From Bifidobacterium mizhiense (lineage in GTDB: Bacteria > Actinomycetota > Actinomycetes > Actinomycetales > Bifidobacteriaceae): 64,000 bases of DNA. The notes beneath the pieces were generated by a model that was given only the letters and a program-made list of their open reading frames with translations, was not told where the DNA came from and searched no databases. Shown piece by piece: positions 9,223-18,121 of this stretch (positions are counted from its first letter, which is position 1; each line of letters opens with the position of its first letter). The stretch covers positions 620,001-684,000 of the forward strand of contig NZ_BPWE01000001.1 of NCBI RefSeq assembly GCF_020884755.1. Direction: 5' to 3'. Made by a program: the position numbers and the translations under genes.

Positions 9223-10451
9223 TCGGCAAGTCGAAGCGGCCCAGGCCGCAGGACGACGACCCTGCTGAGGCGCAGCAAGCTCACTGGGCACCTGCCGCTT
9301 CCGATACCGCCATGGAGCAGATTCTCCGGAAGACACTGGACCATCTGGATGAGACACTGCCTTGGGCCAGGTCCCTGCCCGCCAATGGCCGCAGAACCTT
9401 GGAAGGAGCCATTCGAACAGCTCTGGATGACCTGCTCTCCCGACTTGATGCCCGAGGCACAGAAGGCAACGAGATCCCCTCCCCCGTACCAGCCGAGCTT
9501 TCCCGGAGCCTGGGCCCACACCGGGCCATGGAGTTGACCCAGGTCATTCTGGATATGCTTGAGGAGGCGGGCCGGACCATGGGGGCCGAGGGGGAACGGT
9601 CCACGCTGGTCTACACCCGTCATGCCGCCACCGCAGCAGCCGCTCTCTACGCCGACCTGGCCGAGGCAAGAAACGGACGCAAGGCCGCAACGGAGTCGAG
9701 GATCATCCGGCATTTGATTGAACAAACGGCGGATACACGGACCGTTGACGATCTGGCACGGCTGGGATGGCCGACCGAATTCGACTGCTTCGCCGTCGTT
9801 GGTGAGGCCCAAGGCAACGATGAGGGGCAGGGCATGGAAAACGCCCGTCATCCCATCCACACCACGGTGGCCCGTCAAGGCGGCAGGGCGCTGGTGGGCG
9901 AGAACGAGGGGCTCATGGTGGTTCTGATCGACCCCAATCGGTCAGGCACCCCGGTCGACTTCTGCGCATCCATCCTGCACTTCTTTGCTGAGGAGTCAGC
10001 TGTCTGCCTGGGATCTCTCCACCATGGGATCTCCGGTGCGGGCGCCTCAATACGAGCCGCACTGAGCACGCACGCAGCAGCCCCGGCCGTGGCCGATCCC
10101 ATCACCGCCGCCCTGCCCAGACCACTGCACGCCGACGACCTGCTGCCCGAACGAGCCCTGAACGGGGACAGGGACGCTGCCGACCAGCTCTACCAGGAGG
10201 TCTACCTGAGCCTGGCCGGCCAGGATCCGGACGGGCCCCTGCCGACCACCCTGCTCACCTTCCTGCGCTCGGGCAACTCGCTGGAGGTCACCGCCAAGAA
10301 GCTGGGCATCCATCCCAACACCGTGCGCTACCGGCTCAGGCGCTGCGTGGAGGTGACCGGATGGGATGCCATGGACCCGCGAGAATCCTTCGTCCTCCAG
10401 GCAGCCCTGATCATCGGCAGGATCCGCAGGTCGCACCCGGACGCCGACTGA
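9219..10451 (+). CDS. PucR/CdaR-family transcriptional regulator (FasR-like candidate)
   Basis: This 410-residue protein ends in the helix-turn-helix typical of PucR/CdaR regulators: about residues 355-381 contain AKKLGIHPNTVRYRLRR. A central GGDEF-like region (about 160-300) and an N-terminal all-helical part (about 25-140) complete the usual architecture. Translation most likely starts at the ATG at 9219, which overlaps the upstream stop; the open frame extends further upstream but inside that gene. PucR-type proteins with this layout sit beside fatty-acid synthesis genes in Streptomyces (FasR) and mycobacteria (Rv2242). Its position 2 kb from birA-accA-accD-fas makes the same role plausible. 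That function is inferred; nothing in the sequence proves the target or ligand. Confidence 0.85.
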   Translation: MIGKSKRPRPQDDDPAEAQQAHWAPAASDTAMEQILRKTLDHLDETLPWARSLPANGRRTLEGAIRTALDDLLSRLDARGTEGNEIPSPVPAELSRSLGPHRAMELTQVILDMLEEAGRTMGAEGERSTLVYTRHAATAAAALYADLAEARNGRKAATESRIIRHLIEQTADTRTVDDLARLGWPTEFDCFAVVGEAQGNDEGQGMENARHPIHTTVARQGGRALVGENEGLMVVLIDPNRSGTPVDFCASILHFFAEESAVCLGSLHHGISGAGASIRAALSTHAAAPAVADPITAALPRPLHADDLLPERALNGDRDAADQLYQEVYLSLAGQDPDGPLPTTLLTFLRSGNSLEVTAKKLGIHPNTVRYRLRRCVEVTGWDAMDPRESFVLQAALIIGRIRRSHPDAD

Positions 10452-10472
10452 CTGGTGCCGAACCAGGACATG

Positions 10473-10501
10473 AAAAGAGCGGGGACCCGAAGGTCTCCCG
10501 C
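10473..10501. terminator. Hairpin terminator between regulator gene and rplA
   Basis: An inverted repeat at 10479-10501 (GCGGGGACC, loop CGAA, GGTC-T-CCCGC) forms about nine pairs with one bulge. It lies between convergent genes. On the minus strand it is followed by a short T-rich run (CTCTTTTC), so it best serves rplK-rplA. Confidence 0.65.
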
Positions 10502-10525
10502 CCTGAAATATACAGCCGAACCGAC

Positions 10526-11215
10526 TCAGAGCACCGCGATGTCCAGGGGAACGCCCGGGCCCATGGTGGTGGTGACGGTGGCCTTGGTGATGTAGCGACC
10601 CTTGACCGTGGCCGGCTTCAGGCGCTTGATCTCCTCGTCGACCGCGTGGAAGTTCTCCTCCAGAGCCTGCTGCTCGAAGGAAACCTTGCCCACGGGGAAG
10701 CTCAGGTTGCCGTTCTTGTCCACACGGAACTCGATACGTCCTGCCTTGATCTCGGTGACCGCCTTGGCAACATCCATGGTCACGGTGCCGGTCTTGGGAT
10801 TGGGCATGAGGCCACGGGGACCCAGGACACGGCCCAGACGGCCGACCTTACCCATCATGTCGGGGGTAGCCACCACGGCATCGAAGTCCAGGTAGCCGCC
10901 GGCGACCCTGGTCACCAGCTCGTCGTCGCCCACCTCGTCAGCTCCGGCCTCGGCGGCTGCGGTCGCCTGAGGACCACGGGCGAAGACCAGGACGCGCACG
11001 GTCTTGCCGGTGCCATTGGGCAGGCTGACGGTGCCACGGACCAGCTGGTCGGCCTTACGGGGATCCACGTTCAGGCGGTAGACGGCCTCAACAGTCTCGT
11101 CAAACCCGCGCTTGGGCATGCTCTTGAGCAGAGCGATACCCTCCTCGGGGGTGTACAGGTTGGTGCGATCGACCTTCTCGGCCGCCTCGCGGTACTTCTT
11201 GGAACGCTTGGTCAT
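10526..11215 (-). CDS. rplA: 50S ribosomal protein L1
   Basis: This 229-residue protein, the normal length for L1, begins [11 protein letters not shown] and has the conserved [14 protein letters not shown] stretch around residues 125-140. L1 binds 23S rRNA at the mobile stalk near the E site and classically represses its own operon by binding the mRNA. It follows rplK by about 65 bp on the same strand, in the conserved secE-nusG-rplK-rplA order. A hairpin terminator follows the gene. Confidence 0.97.
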   Translation of the reverse strand: MTKRSKKYREAAEKVDRTNLYTPEEGIALLKSMPKRGFDETVEAVYRLNVDPRKADQLVRGTVSLPNGTGKTVRVLVFARGPQATAAAEAGADEVGDDELVTRVAGGYLDFDAVVATPDMMGKVGRLGRVLGPRGLMPNPKTGTVTMDVAKAVTEIKAGRIEFRVDKNGNLSFPVGKVSFEQQALEENFHAVDEEIKRLKPATVKGRYITKATVTTTMGPGVPLDIAVL

Positions 11216-11279
11216 CTGCTTCTCCTATCAGCAGTCGCGGTGCGGGCAAGCGTATGCCCTACCGCTCACAACGAAAATT

Positions 11280-11711
11280 TCAGTCGGTGACGGTGATGCC
11301 CATGGAACGGGCAGTGCCTTCGATGATCTTCATACCGGCCTCGACGTCACGGGCCGACAGATCCTCCATCTTGGTCTGGGCGATCTCGCGGACCTGGGCC
11401 TTGGTGACGGAACCCACCTTGGTGGTCAGCGGGTTGCCTGCACCCTTGGAGACACCGGCGGCCTTGCGCAGCAGGTCAGCTGCCGGCGGAGTCTTGGTGA
11501 TGAAGGTGAAGGAACGATCCTCGTAGACGGTGATGATGCAGGGGATGACCTGGCCCATCTTGTCCTTGGTGGCATCGTTGTACTGCTTGCAGAAGTCCAT
11601 GATGTTCACGCCGTGGGAGCCCAGTGCAGGACCCAGCGGGGGTGCAGGGTTGGCCTTGCCGGCCTCAATCTGCACTTTGATCAGCGCGGTGACTTTCTTC
11701 TTTGCAGCCAT
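11280..11711 (-). CDS. rplK: 50S ribosomal protein L11
   Basis: The 143-residue L11 starts at the ATG at 11711 ([20 protein letters not shown]). A longer in-frame extension exists upstream but has no L11 similarity. The conserved [17 protein letters not shown] block for rRNA and antibiotic binding is intact. L11 forms the base of the GTPase-associated stalk. It lies between nusG and rplA. Confidence 0.97.
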   Translation of the reverse strand: MAAKKKVTALIKVQIEAGKANPAPPLGPALGSHGVNIMDFCKQYNDATKDKMGQVIPCIITVYEDRSFTFITKTPPAADLLRKAAGVSKGAGNPLTTKVGSVTKAQVREIAQTKMEDLSARDVEAGMKIIEGTARSMGITVTD

Positions 11712-11849
11712 ATGCTGGTTCTTCTTTCTACGAAGCGGTGATGTCGGAGACCGTAAGTCCCCTCCCGCAACCTGTTCTTTCCAAATGCGCTCCACAAGGG
11801 GGCACAAGCTTGACGATTATCGCATCGACCGAGGACCGGCCGAAAGCTT

Positions 11850-12692
11850 TCAGACGATCTTTTCGACCTGGTCGAAGCCCAGCTCCACAGGAGTGTCCCT
11901 GCCGAAGATGGAGACCAGTACAGTCAGCTTCTGGGTGGTGGGCTCCACATCGGAGACCACGGCAGCCATAGTGGCAAAGGGCCCTTCGGTGACGGTGACC
12001 TGATCGCCGACGGCGTAGGAGACCTCCACCGTGCGCTTCTTGGCGGCCTCAGGCTTGTCCCCAGCGGCCTTCAGCGCCTCGGAGGCAATCATGGGGGCCA
12101 TCATCTGGACGACCTCCTTGCGGGTCAGCGGAGCCGGCTCCTTGCTGGGGCCGACGAACCCGGTGACGCCTTCGGTGTCGCGGATGATGCGGCGGGCGTT
12201 CTCGTCGGGCCACATGCGAATCAGCACGTAGCCAGGCACACGCACACGGGTGACGACCTTCTTGCCCTTGTCGGTGTGCTTCTCGACCTCCTCCATGGGG
12301 ATCTCCACCTGGAAGACCTTGTCCTCCAAACCGAAGGAGGCCACACGGGACTCCACGTTGGCCTTGACGCGCTTCTCATAGCCTGAGTAGGTGTGCAGAA
12401 CGTACCACTTGCCCTCAAGGGTGCGCAGCTTCTTGGAAAACTCGTCCACGGCACGCTGACCGGGATCCTCCTGGTCGGCCTGATCGTCGGAATCGGAAGA
12501 ATCGTCCTGAGTGTCCTTGGCCTGGGCGGATTCGGCAGGTGTGCTGTCCTGCTCGGCCTGCTCCGAAGAGGTTCCGAGATGCTGATCCTGAACCTGGGTA
12601 TCCTCCTGCGTGGGGGCATCGTCGGACGCCGACGGGGCCGACTCAGCGGCCTGATCGGGGTCCAATCCCTCTCTGGTCAGATCATCACTCAT
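11850..12692 (-). CDS. nusG: Transcription termination/antitermination factor NusG
   Basis: This 280-residue protein has the NGN domain from about residue 95 ([15 protein letters not shown]) and a C-terminal KOW domain ([13 protein letters not shown] near 225). NusG binds RNA polymerase and links it to Rho or the ribosome. The first 90 residues are an acidic, Gln/Asp/Ser-rich extension, common in actinobacterial NusG but absent from E. coli. secE lies about 30 bp upstream. Confidence 0.96.
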   Translation of the reverse strand: MSDDLTREGLDPDQAAESAPSASDDAPTQEDTQVQDQHLGTSSEQAEQDSTPAESAQAKDTQDDSSDSDDQADQEDPGQRAVDEFSKKLRTLEGKWYVLHTYSGYEKRVKANVESRVASFGLEDKVFQVEIPMEEVEKHTDKGKKVVTRVRVPGYVLIRMWPDENARRIIRDTEGVTGFVGPSKEPAPLTRKEVVQMMAPMIASEALKAAGDKPEAAKKRTVEVSYAVGDQVTVTEGPFATMAAVVSDVEPTTQKLTVLVSIFGRDTPVELGFDQVEKIV

Positions 12693-12722
12693 GGATCACT
12701 CCACCTTCTACCTTGTCACGGC

Positions 12723-12953
12723 TCAGCCAAATATCAGGAAAGCCAGTTTACCCAGCCCGAAGTCCATCACGGTCACGAAGATCATCAGCAGCAGCACAAA
12801 GATGAAAACAGCCACGGACCAGCCCACCAGCTCCTTGCCTGTGGGAGTCACCACCTTGCGGATCTCATCGATGACCTGCTTGATGAAGAGCCCGATACGC
12901 ATGAAGAAGTTCGGCCTGGCTTCCTCAGCCCCATCCTTCTGTGCCATGGTCAT
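12723..12953 (-). CDS. secE: Preprotein translocase subunit SecE
   Basis: This 76-residue single-membrane-span SecE has a charged cytoplasmic N-terminus, the amphipathic IDEIRKVVTPTGKELV helix (about residues 30-45) and one hydrophobic segment near the C-terminus. It stabilises SecY in the translocon. The start at 12953 (MTMAQKDG) could instead be the ATG two codons later. It lies in conserved order after tRNA-Trp and before nusG. Confidence 0.95.
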   Translation of the reverse strand: MTMAQKDGAEEARPNFFMRIGLFIKQVIDEIRKVVTPTGKELVGWSVAVFIFVLLLMIFVTVMDFGLGKLAFLIFG

Positions 12954-12994
12954 CCGTCCTTCGTTTGTTCTGCATCATCTGCTGCAAGCCTTGG

Positions 12995-13067
12995 CAGGGA
13001 AGGCGGGACTCGAACCCACAACCTACGGTTTTGGAGACCGTTGCGCTACCAATTGCGCCACTTCCCT
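12995..13067 (-). tRNA. tRNA-Trp (CCA anticodon)
   Basis: This is a 73-nt cloverleaf read on the minus strand. The acceptor AGGGAAG pairs with CTTCCCT, the anticodon stem ACGGT/ACCGT encloses CTCCAAA, giving anticodon CCA, and the T-arm has GGTTCGAGTCC. No CCA tail is encoded. It sits just upstream of secE, as in many actinobacteria. Confidence 0.96.
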
Positions 13068-13196
13068 ATCGGAACTTCCCACCAGCTTACTCGGCAGGGA
13101 GGAAAAACCGCCAAATCGCAAGTCTAGCCTAAAGGGCGGATTGCGTCCAACCGTGTTGCCCCGACAGCATTTCGTCCAAGAGCCGGATGAGCTGGA

Positions 13197-14411
13197 TCAG
13201 GCGCTGACCCAGTCCGCGAGGCGCCGCATACCCTCAGCCAGGTCGTCGTCTGCCAACGCGTAGGAGAAGCGCAGGCAGCCGGGCGCGCCAAAGGCCTCAC
13301 CGGGCACGGCAGCCACCTGGATCTGCTCCAGGATGACCTCGGCCAGCTCACCCGAGGTAGCACAGACCGTGCCTTGCGGGCCCACTGGCCGATTCAGCAG
13401 ACCGGTCACGTCGGCGAAAGCATAGAAGGCACCCAGGGGTTCAGGGCAGGTAACCCCCTCCATGGCATTCAAAGCATCCACGATGGCCCGCCGACGCAGG
13501 GCGAAAGCCGACCGCATGGCTTCCACGTCCTTCAGGCCGCCGGTCAGGGCAGCCAGAGCCGCCTGCTGGGAGACGTTGGCCACGTTGGAGGTCATATGCC
13601 CCTGAAGCTTGGCGGCCGCCTGGGCCACCGGCAGTGGGGCAACCAGCCAGCCCACCCGCCAGCCGGTCATGGCGTAGGTCTTGGCCACACCGTTGACCAC
13701 GATCAGCTGATCGCGTACCTGCGGCACCAGAGCGCCCGGATAGGGGGTGTGTGCCCCCTGGTAGGTCAGATGCTCATAGATTTCGTCACTGATCACCCAG
13801 ATCTGGTGCTCCATGGCCCAGCGATCCACGGCAGCCACCAAGTCAGCGGGCCAGACAGCCCCGGTGGGGTTGGCAGGCAGGTTGAGGATGATGGCACGGG
13901 TGCGCTCGGTTCGGGCTGCCTCCAGCTGCTCCAGACTGGGGATATAGCCTTGGTCGGCTCCGCTCAACACCGGAACCGGCCGACCGCCAGCCAGCAGAAC
14001 CATCTGGGGGTAGCTGGTCCAATAGGGTGCGGGGATGATGACCTCATCGCCGGGATTCAAGAGGATTTGGAAGGTCTCGTAGACGGCCTGCTTGCCGCCG
14101 TTGGTGACCACCACCTGATCCGGGTCGATCTGGTAGCCCGAATCGCGCAGGGTCTTGTCAGCAATGGCCTGCTTGAGTTGGGGCAGACCCGCCGTGGGCG
14201 TATAGCGGTGGTTGCGCGGATCCAGACAGGCGCGGGCCGCCGCCTGCACGATGTGGTCAGGCGTGGGAAAGTTGGGCTCGCCGGCGCCGAAGCTGATCAC
14301 ATTCATACCCTGGGCCTTCATGGCCTTGGCCTTTGAATCCACGGCCAGGGTGGCACTGGGGGCCACCGCATCTATGCGTCTGCTCAGGGTCTGCCATTGC
14401 GCCATAGTCAT
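13197..14411 (-). CDS. Pyridoxal-phosphate aminotransferase, class I (aspartate-type)
   Basis: This 404-residue enzyme is a class I/II aminotransferase of the aspartate aminotransferase subgroup Ib. Evidence is ISFGAGEPNFPTPDH near the N-terminus, NLPANPTGAVW in the middle, and the PLP-lysine segment VNGVAKTYAMTGWRVGW with the lysine near residue 242. It probably interconverts aspartate and oxaloacetate with 2-oxoglutarate/glutamate. The exact substrate (aspartate, prephenate or alanine) is not fixed by sequence. I chose ATG 14411 (MTMAQWQTL); ATG 14405 is equally possible. The open frame continues upstream only inside proB. Confidence 0.88.
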   Translation of the reverse strand: MTMAQWQTLSRRIDAVAPSATLAVDSKAKAMKAQGMNVISFGAGEPNFPTPDHIVQAAARACLDPRNHRYTPTAGLPQLKQAIADKTLRDSGYQIDPDQVVVTNGGKQAVYETFQILLNPGDEVIIPAPYWTSYPQMVLLAGGRPVPVLSGADQGYIPSLEQLEAARTERTRAIILNLPANPTGAVWPADLVAAVDRWAMEHQIWVISDEIYEHLTYQGAHTPYPGALVPQVRDQLIVVNGVAKTYAMTGWRVGWLVAPLPVAQAAAKLQGHMTSNVANVSQQAALAALTGGLKDVEAMRSAFALRRRAIVDALNAMEGVTCPEPLGAFYAFADVTGLLNRPVGPQGTVCATSGELAEVILEQIQVAAVPGEAFGAPGCLRFSYALADDDLAEGMRRLADWVSA

Positions 14412-14448
14412 GTTGCCATGGTACCGCCCAGCACCCCCAGGGCTGCGC

Positions 14449-15591
14449 TCAGACCAGAACCAGAGAGTCCCGATGCACCAGCGGGTGGGCATAGTGGGCA
14501 CCCAGTCGGCGGCGGAGTTCCTTGGTGTTGAGACCCAGCATGTCCTGAGCCTCCTCGGAATCGTATCCGGACAGGCCCTTGGCCACCTGGTGACCAGACT
14601 CATCGTGGATCCAGACCGGATCCCCGGCCGAGAACTCACCCTGGACCGATCTGGCACCAGCCGCCAGCAGGCTGGCCCGACCGCCACGCAGGGCTTCGAC
14701 AGCCCCCTGATCCACCAGATAGCCGCCCCTGGGACGGGAGGCGAATTTGATCCAGAGCCGGTGCGAGGAGCCCCGCGGACGGATGGGGGCAAAAAGGGTG
14801 CCCACCCTGTCACCGGCCAGGGCAGGACCTGCAAGGTCGGCGCGGGTCAGGACCACGGGCATGCCGGAGGCCGCAGCAATTCGTGCCGCCTCCAGCTTGG
14901 TGGACATACCCCCGGTCCCCAGCCCGGAGATGGACCCCTGGGCATCCACCTGGTCCATGATTGCTGCCACATCGGGCACGAAGCTGATTCTGCGGGCACT
15001 TGGCCGGGATGGGGGCTCGGTGTAGAGGGCATCCACGTCAGTCAGCAGGACCAGAGCGTCGGCGCTGACGATGTTGGCGATCAGGGCCGAAAGGTGGTCG
15101 TTGTCGCCGAAGCGGATCTCGTTGCTGGCCAGGGCATCGTTCTCATTGACGATGGGGATGACCCCCAGATCCAGCAGACGGCAGAGCGTGCGCCGGGCGT
15201 TGCGGTACTGAACGGCATGGGTGGTGTCACGGGCGGTGATCAGGATCTGGCCAACCCGCAGGCCATAACGGGCGAAGGCAGTCTCGTACTGGGCCATGAG
15301 CAGACCCTGGCCCACCGAGGCCGTAGCCTGCTGGGTGGCCACGTCATCAGGGCGTTGGTCAAATCCCAGGGTGCCGAAGCCGGCTGCGATGGCCCCGGAG
15401 GTGACCAGGACCAGGCGAGCACCATTGACGGCCGCAGAGGCCAGGGCACCTACCAATGAACGCAGGCGGTCAAGATCCAAGTGCCCGTGAGGATCGGTCA
15501 GGGAGCTGGATCCTACCTTGACCACCATGGTGCGTGCCTGGGCCACCCGGGAGCGGACCGCGGCCTCGTCGGATTCCTCCCCGCCGGTCAT
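14449..15591 (-). CDS. proB: Glutamate 5-kinase
   Basis: This 380-residue enzyme phosphorylates glutamate in the first step of proline synthesis. The amino-acid kinase fold is seen from [15 protein letters not shown] to the nucleotide region [17 protein letters not shown]-terminal PUA domain (about residues 290-375) matches the long form of ProB. The ATG overlaps the obg stop by four bases, so the two are coupled. ProA is not in this window. Proline feedback inhibition is typical of the family. Confidence 0.95.
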   Translation of the reverse strand: MTGGEESDEAAVRSRVAQARTMVVKVGSSSLTDPHGHLDLDRLRSLVGALASAAVNGARLVLVTSGAIAAGFGTLGFDQRPDDVATQQATASVGQGLLMAQYETAFARYGLRVGQILITARDTTHAVQYRNARRTLCRLLDLGVIPIVNENDALASNEIRFGDNDHLSALIANIVSADALVLLTDVDALYTEPPSRPSARRISFVPDVAAIMDQVDAQGSISGLGTGGMSTKLEAARIAAASGMPVVLTRADLAGPALAGDRVGTLFAPIRPRGSSHRLWIKFASRPRGGYLVDQGAVEALRGGRASLLAAGARSVQGEFSAGDPVWIHDESGHQVAKGLSGYDSEEAQDMLGLNTKELRRRLGAHYAHPLVHRDSLVLV

Positions 15592-17246
15592 TGCCCAGCC
15601 TCCTCCGAGCGCCCCAGCAGACCCTGCCTGTCGTGGGGATCATCGTCCACGGAAGGATCGGCCCAGTGCCCCTGCCGCCGTTCCTGCTCCATGACCTGAC
15701 GCACCGCCTGCCGGGCATCCATCATCTGGTGGTACTGGCGGCGGCGCTCGCTGTTGGTGCGGCGGCGGTTGAGCCCCTGGCTCTCCTCCAGACGCAGGTC
15801 ACGGCCCCGGGCCACCTGGGGGGTGCCGTCCAGCATTTCGGCGCCGGCCGCCACGCTCGGATCCCAGTCGAAGGCCACCGCATCGTCGCCAGGGCCGATA
15901 CGAACCTCGTCTCCAGGCCTGGCACCGGCCTTGCGCAGGGCATCCTCCACACCCATCCGGGCCAGGCAGTCGGCCAGGTATCCCACGGCCTCCTCGTTGT
16001 CAAAGTTAGTCTGGCGAACCCAGCGCTCGGGTTTGGCTCCGCAGACCCTGAACCAGGTCTGTCCAGATCGGGTCTGATGCCGCTCAAGAGTGAAGTCCCC
16101 AGACTGGTCGCCATTCCTGCGCCGACGCTCCAAGGGGCGGATGACCACGCGTTCCTCCTGCCTGGCCTCCTGCTGCTCCTGCAGCTGCCTGCGCAGGCGG
16201 TCCACCAAACCGGCCAGGTAGTAGCCCAGTTCCTTGAGTCCCTGATGCGAGGCTGTGGAGACTATGAAGACTTTGAGGCCCAGGGCCTCAAAGTCGGGGC
16301 GGACAAATTCAGCCAGTTCGCGGGCCTCTGGCAGGTCAGCCTTATTGAGGATGATCACCCTGGGCCGCTCAGCCATGGGGATGACCCCCAGCGGAAGCTC
16401 AAGGCGATCGGCATAGCGGGAAAGCTCCTCCTCCAGGGCACGATAATCGCTCATGGGGTCCCGATCAGGCTCCAGGGTGGCGCAATCAATGACGTGGGCG
16501 ATGATTTCGGTGCGCTCGATGTGCCTCAAGAACTCCAGTCCAAGGCCCTTGCCCTGGGAAGCCCCCGGGATCAGCCCTGGCACGTCGGCCATGGTGAAGC
16601 GGCCCTCCCCTGCCTGTACCACGCCCAGGTTGGGCACCAGGGTAGTGAATGGGTAGTCGGCGATCTTGGGCCGTGCCGCGCTCATGGCTGCCACCAGGCT
16701 GGACTTGCCTGCGCTGGGGAAACCTACCAGAGCCACGTCGGCGATGGATTTGAGCTCCAGCACCAGGTCGCGCTCCTGCCCAGGGTCCCCCAGCAGGGCG
16801 AAGCCGGGAGCCCGCCTGGCCTTGGTGGCCAGGGAGCGATTGCCCAGGCCGCCCACGCCGCCCTGGGCCGCCACGAACCGGTCCCCTGCATGAGCCAGGT
16901 CGGCCAGGCGTTTCCCCGGCTGCTTGCGCTCGCCTTGACCTCCCTTGGCAGTGAAGACCACAGTGCCCACCGGCACTGGCAGAATCAGATCCTGGCCGCG
17001 GCTACCGTCCTTGTCGCCGCCCAGACCCATGGTGCCCGATTCGGCCTGGCGGTGCGGCAGGAAGCGGTAGTCGAGCAGACTGGTGGCGTTGGCATCGGCC
17101 TGAAGAATGACCGAACCGCCCTGGCCGCCGTCGCCCCCATCGGGCCCGGCCAGGGGCTTGTATTTCTCGCGGCGGATGGAGGAAGCCCCATTGCCGCCAT
17201 CGCCACCCTTGACATGGACGGTGACCTGATCCACAAATGCGCTCAT
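15588..17246 (-). CDS. obg: GTPase Obg/CgtA
   Basis: This 552-residue protein has the three Obg parts. The glycine-rich N-terminal fold ([20 protein letters not shown]) is followed by the G domain with P-loop [10 protein letters not shown] near residues 174-183 and NKAD, and then a C-terminal OCT domain (about 380-450). It ends in a charged tail of about 70 residues. Obg acts in 50S assembly and the stringent response. It sits in the conserved rplU-rpmA-obg-proB order, with a terminator between rpmA and obg. Confidence 0.96.
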   Translation of the reverse strand: MSAFVDQVTVHVKGGDGGNGASSIRREKYKPLAGPDGGDGGQGGSVILQADANATSLLDYRFLPHRQAESGTMGLGGDKDGSRGQDLILPVPVGTVVFTAKGGQGERKQPGKRLADLAHAGDRFVAAQGGVGGLGNRSLATKARRAPGFALLGDPGQERDLVLELKSIADVALVGFPSAGKSSLVAAMSAARPKIADYPFTTLVPNLGVVQAGEGRFTMADVPGLIPGASQGKGLGLEFLRHIERTEIIAHVIDCATLEPDRDPMSDYRALEEELSRYADRLELPLGVIPMAERPRVIILNKADLPEARELAEFVRPDFEALGLKVFIVSTASHQGLKELGYYLAGLVDRLRRQLQEQQEARQEERVVIRPLERRRRNGDQSGDFTLERHQTRSGQTWFRVCGAKPERWVRQTNFDNEEAVGYLADCLARMGVEDALRKAGARPGDEVRIGPGDDAVAFDWDPSVAAGAEMLDGTPQVARGRDLRLEESQGLNRRRTNSERRRQYHQMMDARQAVRQVMEQERRQGHWADPSVDDDPHDRQGLLGRSEEAGQ

Positions 17247-17321
17247 AGGGGCCCATGGTACTCAATCCGGCCTGACATGCGGCCCCTGAGAGCTGAATGC
17301 CCGGCATCTTCATACATATGC

Positions 17322-17353
17322 AAAAAGGCCACCCCATGACAGGGATGGCCTTT
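17322..17353 (-). terminator. Terminator after rplU-rpmA
   Basis: On the minus strand AAAGGCCATCCC, loop TGTCAT, GGGGTGGCCTTT forms a stem of about 12 pairs (one G-T) followed by TTTTT. It should end, or attenuate, transcription between rpmA and obg. Confidence 0.85.
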
Positions 17354-17374
17354 GGCTGATGCCTATAAAGGCAA

Positions 17375-17626
17375 TCAGGCGGTAAGCACGTCAACGACCT
17401 TGCGGTCACGCCGGTTGGCGAACCGAACCGTTCCGTCCGTCAGGGCGAAGAGGGTGTGGTCCTTGCCCAGGCCGACGTTCTGGCCGGGATGGAACTTGGT
17501 GCCACGCTGGCGAACGATGATGTTGCCGGCCACTACGGCCTCGCCGCCGAACTTCTTGACGCCCAGGTACTGTGCATTCGAATCGCGCCCGTTGCGTGAG
17601 CTGGACGCGCCCTTCTTATGTGCCAT
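17375..17626 (-). CDS. rpmA: 50S ribosomal protein L27
   Basis: This 83-residue L27 starts [20 protein letters not shown] and contains the conserved [22 protein letters not shown] core. Its N-terminal tail reaches the peptidyl transferase centre. There is no N-terminal cleavage extension as found in Firmicutes. It lies about 30 bp after rplU. Confidence 0.97.
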   Translation of the reverse strand: MAHKKGASSSRNGRDSNAQYLGVKKFGGEAVVAGNIIVRQRGTKFHPGQNVGLGKDHTLFALTDGTVRFANRRDRKVVDVLTA

Positions 17627-17658
17627 GTCTGGTTCCTTTCCTACCTCGACCTAGGCCC

Positions 17659-17967
17659 TCAGGCGATGGCCGTGATCTTGACCACGGTCTGCTTCTGGCG
17701 GTGGCCCTTGCGGCGCGCCACGCCGGTCTTGTTCTTGAACTTCTGAATGTTGATCTTGGGGCCCTTGGCCTCGTCGTCCACGACCTCGCCCTTGACGGAG
17801 ATCTTGGCCAGATCCTTGGCGGCCATGGTCACCTTGGATCCATCGACAACCAGCGCGACCGGAAACTCGACCGACTCGCCCTTCCTGGCAGCCAGACGGT
17901 TGACCGTGATCTGGTCACCGACCTCGACCTTCTCCTGATGGCCTCCGGCCTTCACAATCGCGTACAT
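17659..17967 (-). CDS. rplU: 50S ribosomal protein L21
   Basis: The 102-residue L21 starts at the ATG at 17967 ([18 protein letters not shown]). A longer open frame upstream has no L21 similarity and lacks a suitable start context. The C-terminal [16 protein letters not shown] is diagnostic. It is the first gene of the rplU-rpmA pair. Confidence 0.96.
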   Translation of the reverse strand: MYAIVKAGGHQEKVEVGDQITVNRLAARKGESVEFPVALVVDGSKVTMAAKDLAKISVKGEVVDDEAKGPKINIQKFKNKTGVARRKGHRQKQTVVKITAIA

Positions 17968-18121
17968 AGCCCTACCTTGCCTGTTGTCCAAAGCTGTATG
18001 CGCCCGGTATCCGAGTCCCGCCTTGCAATTGACGGACCCGTCCAGACACCAGCTAACCAGTATAGAAGCAAACACACCGCGTCGTCAAATGTGCCTGCCC
18101 CGCTGACAAAACGAAATTAGT

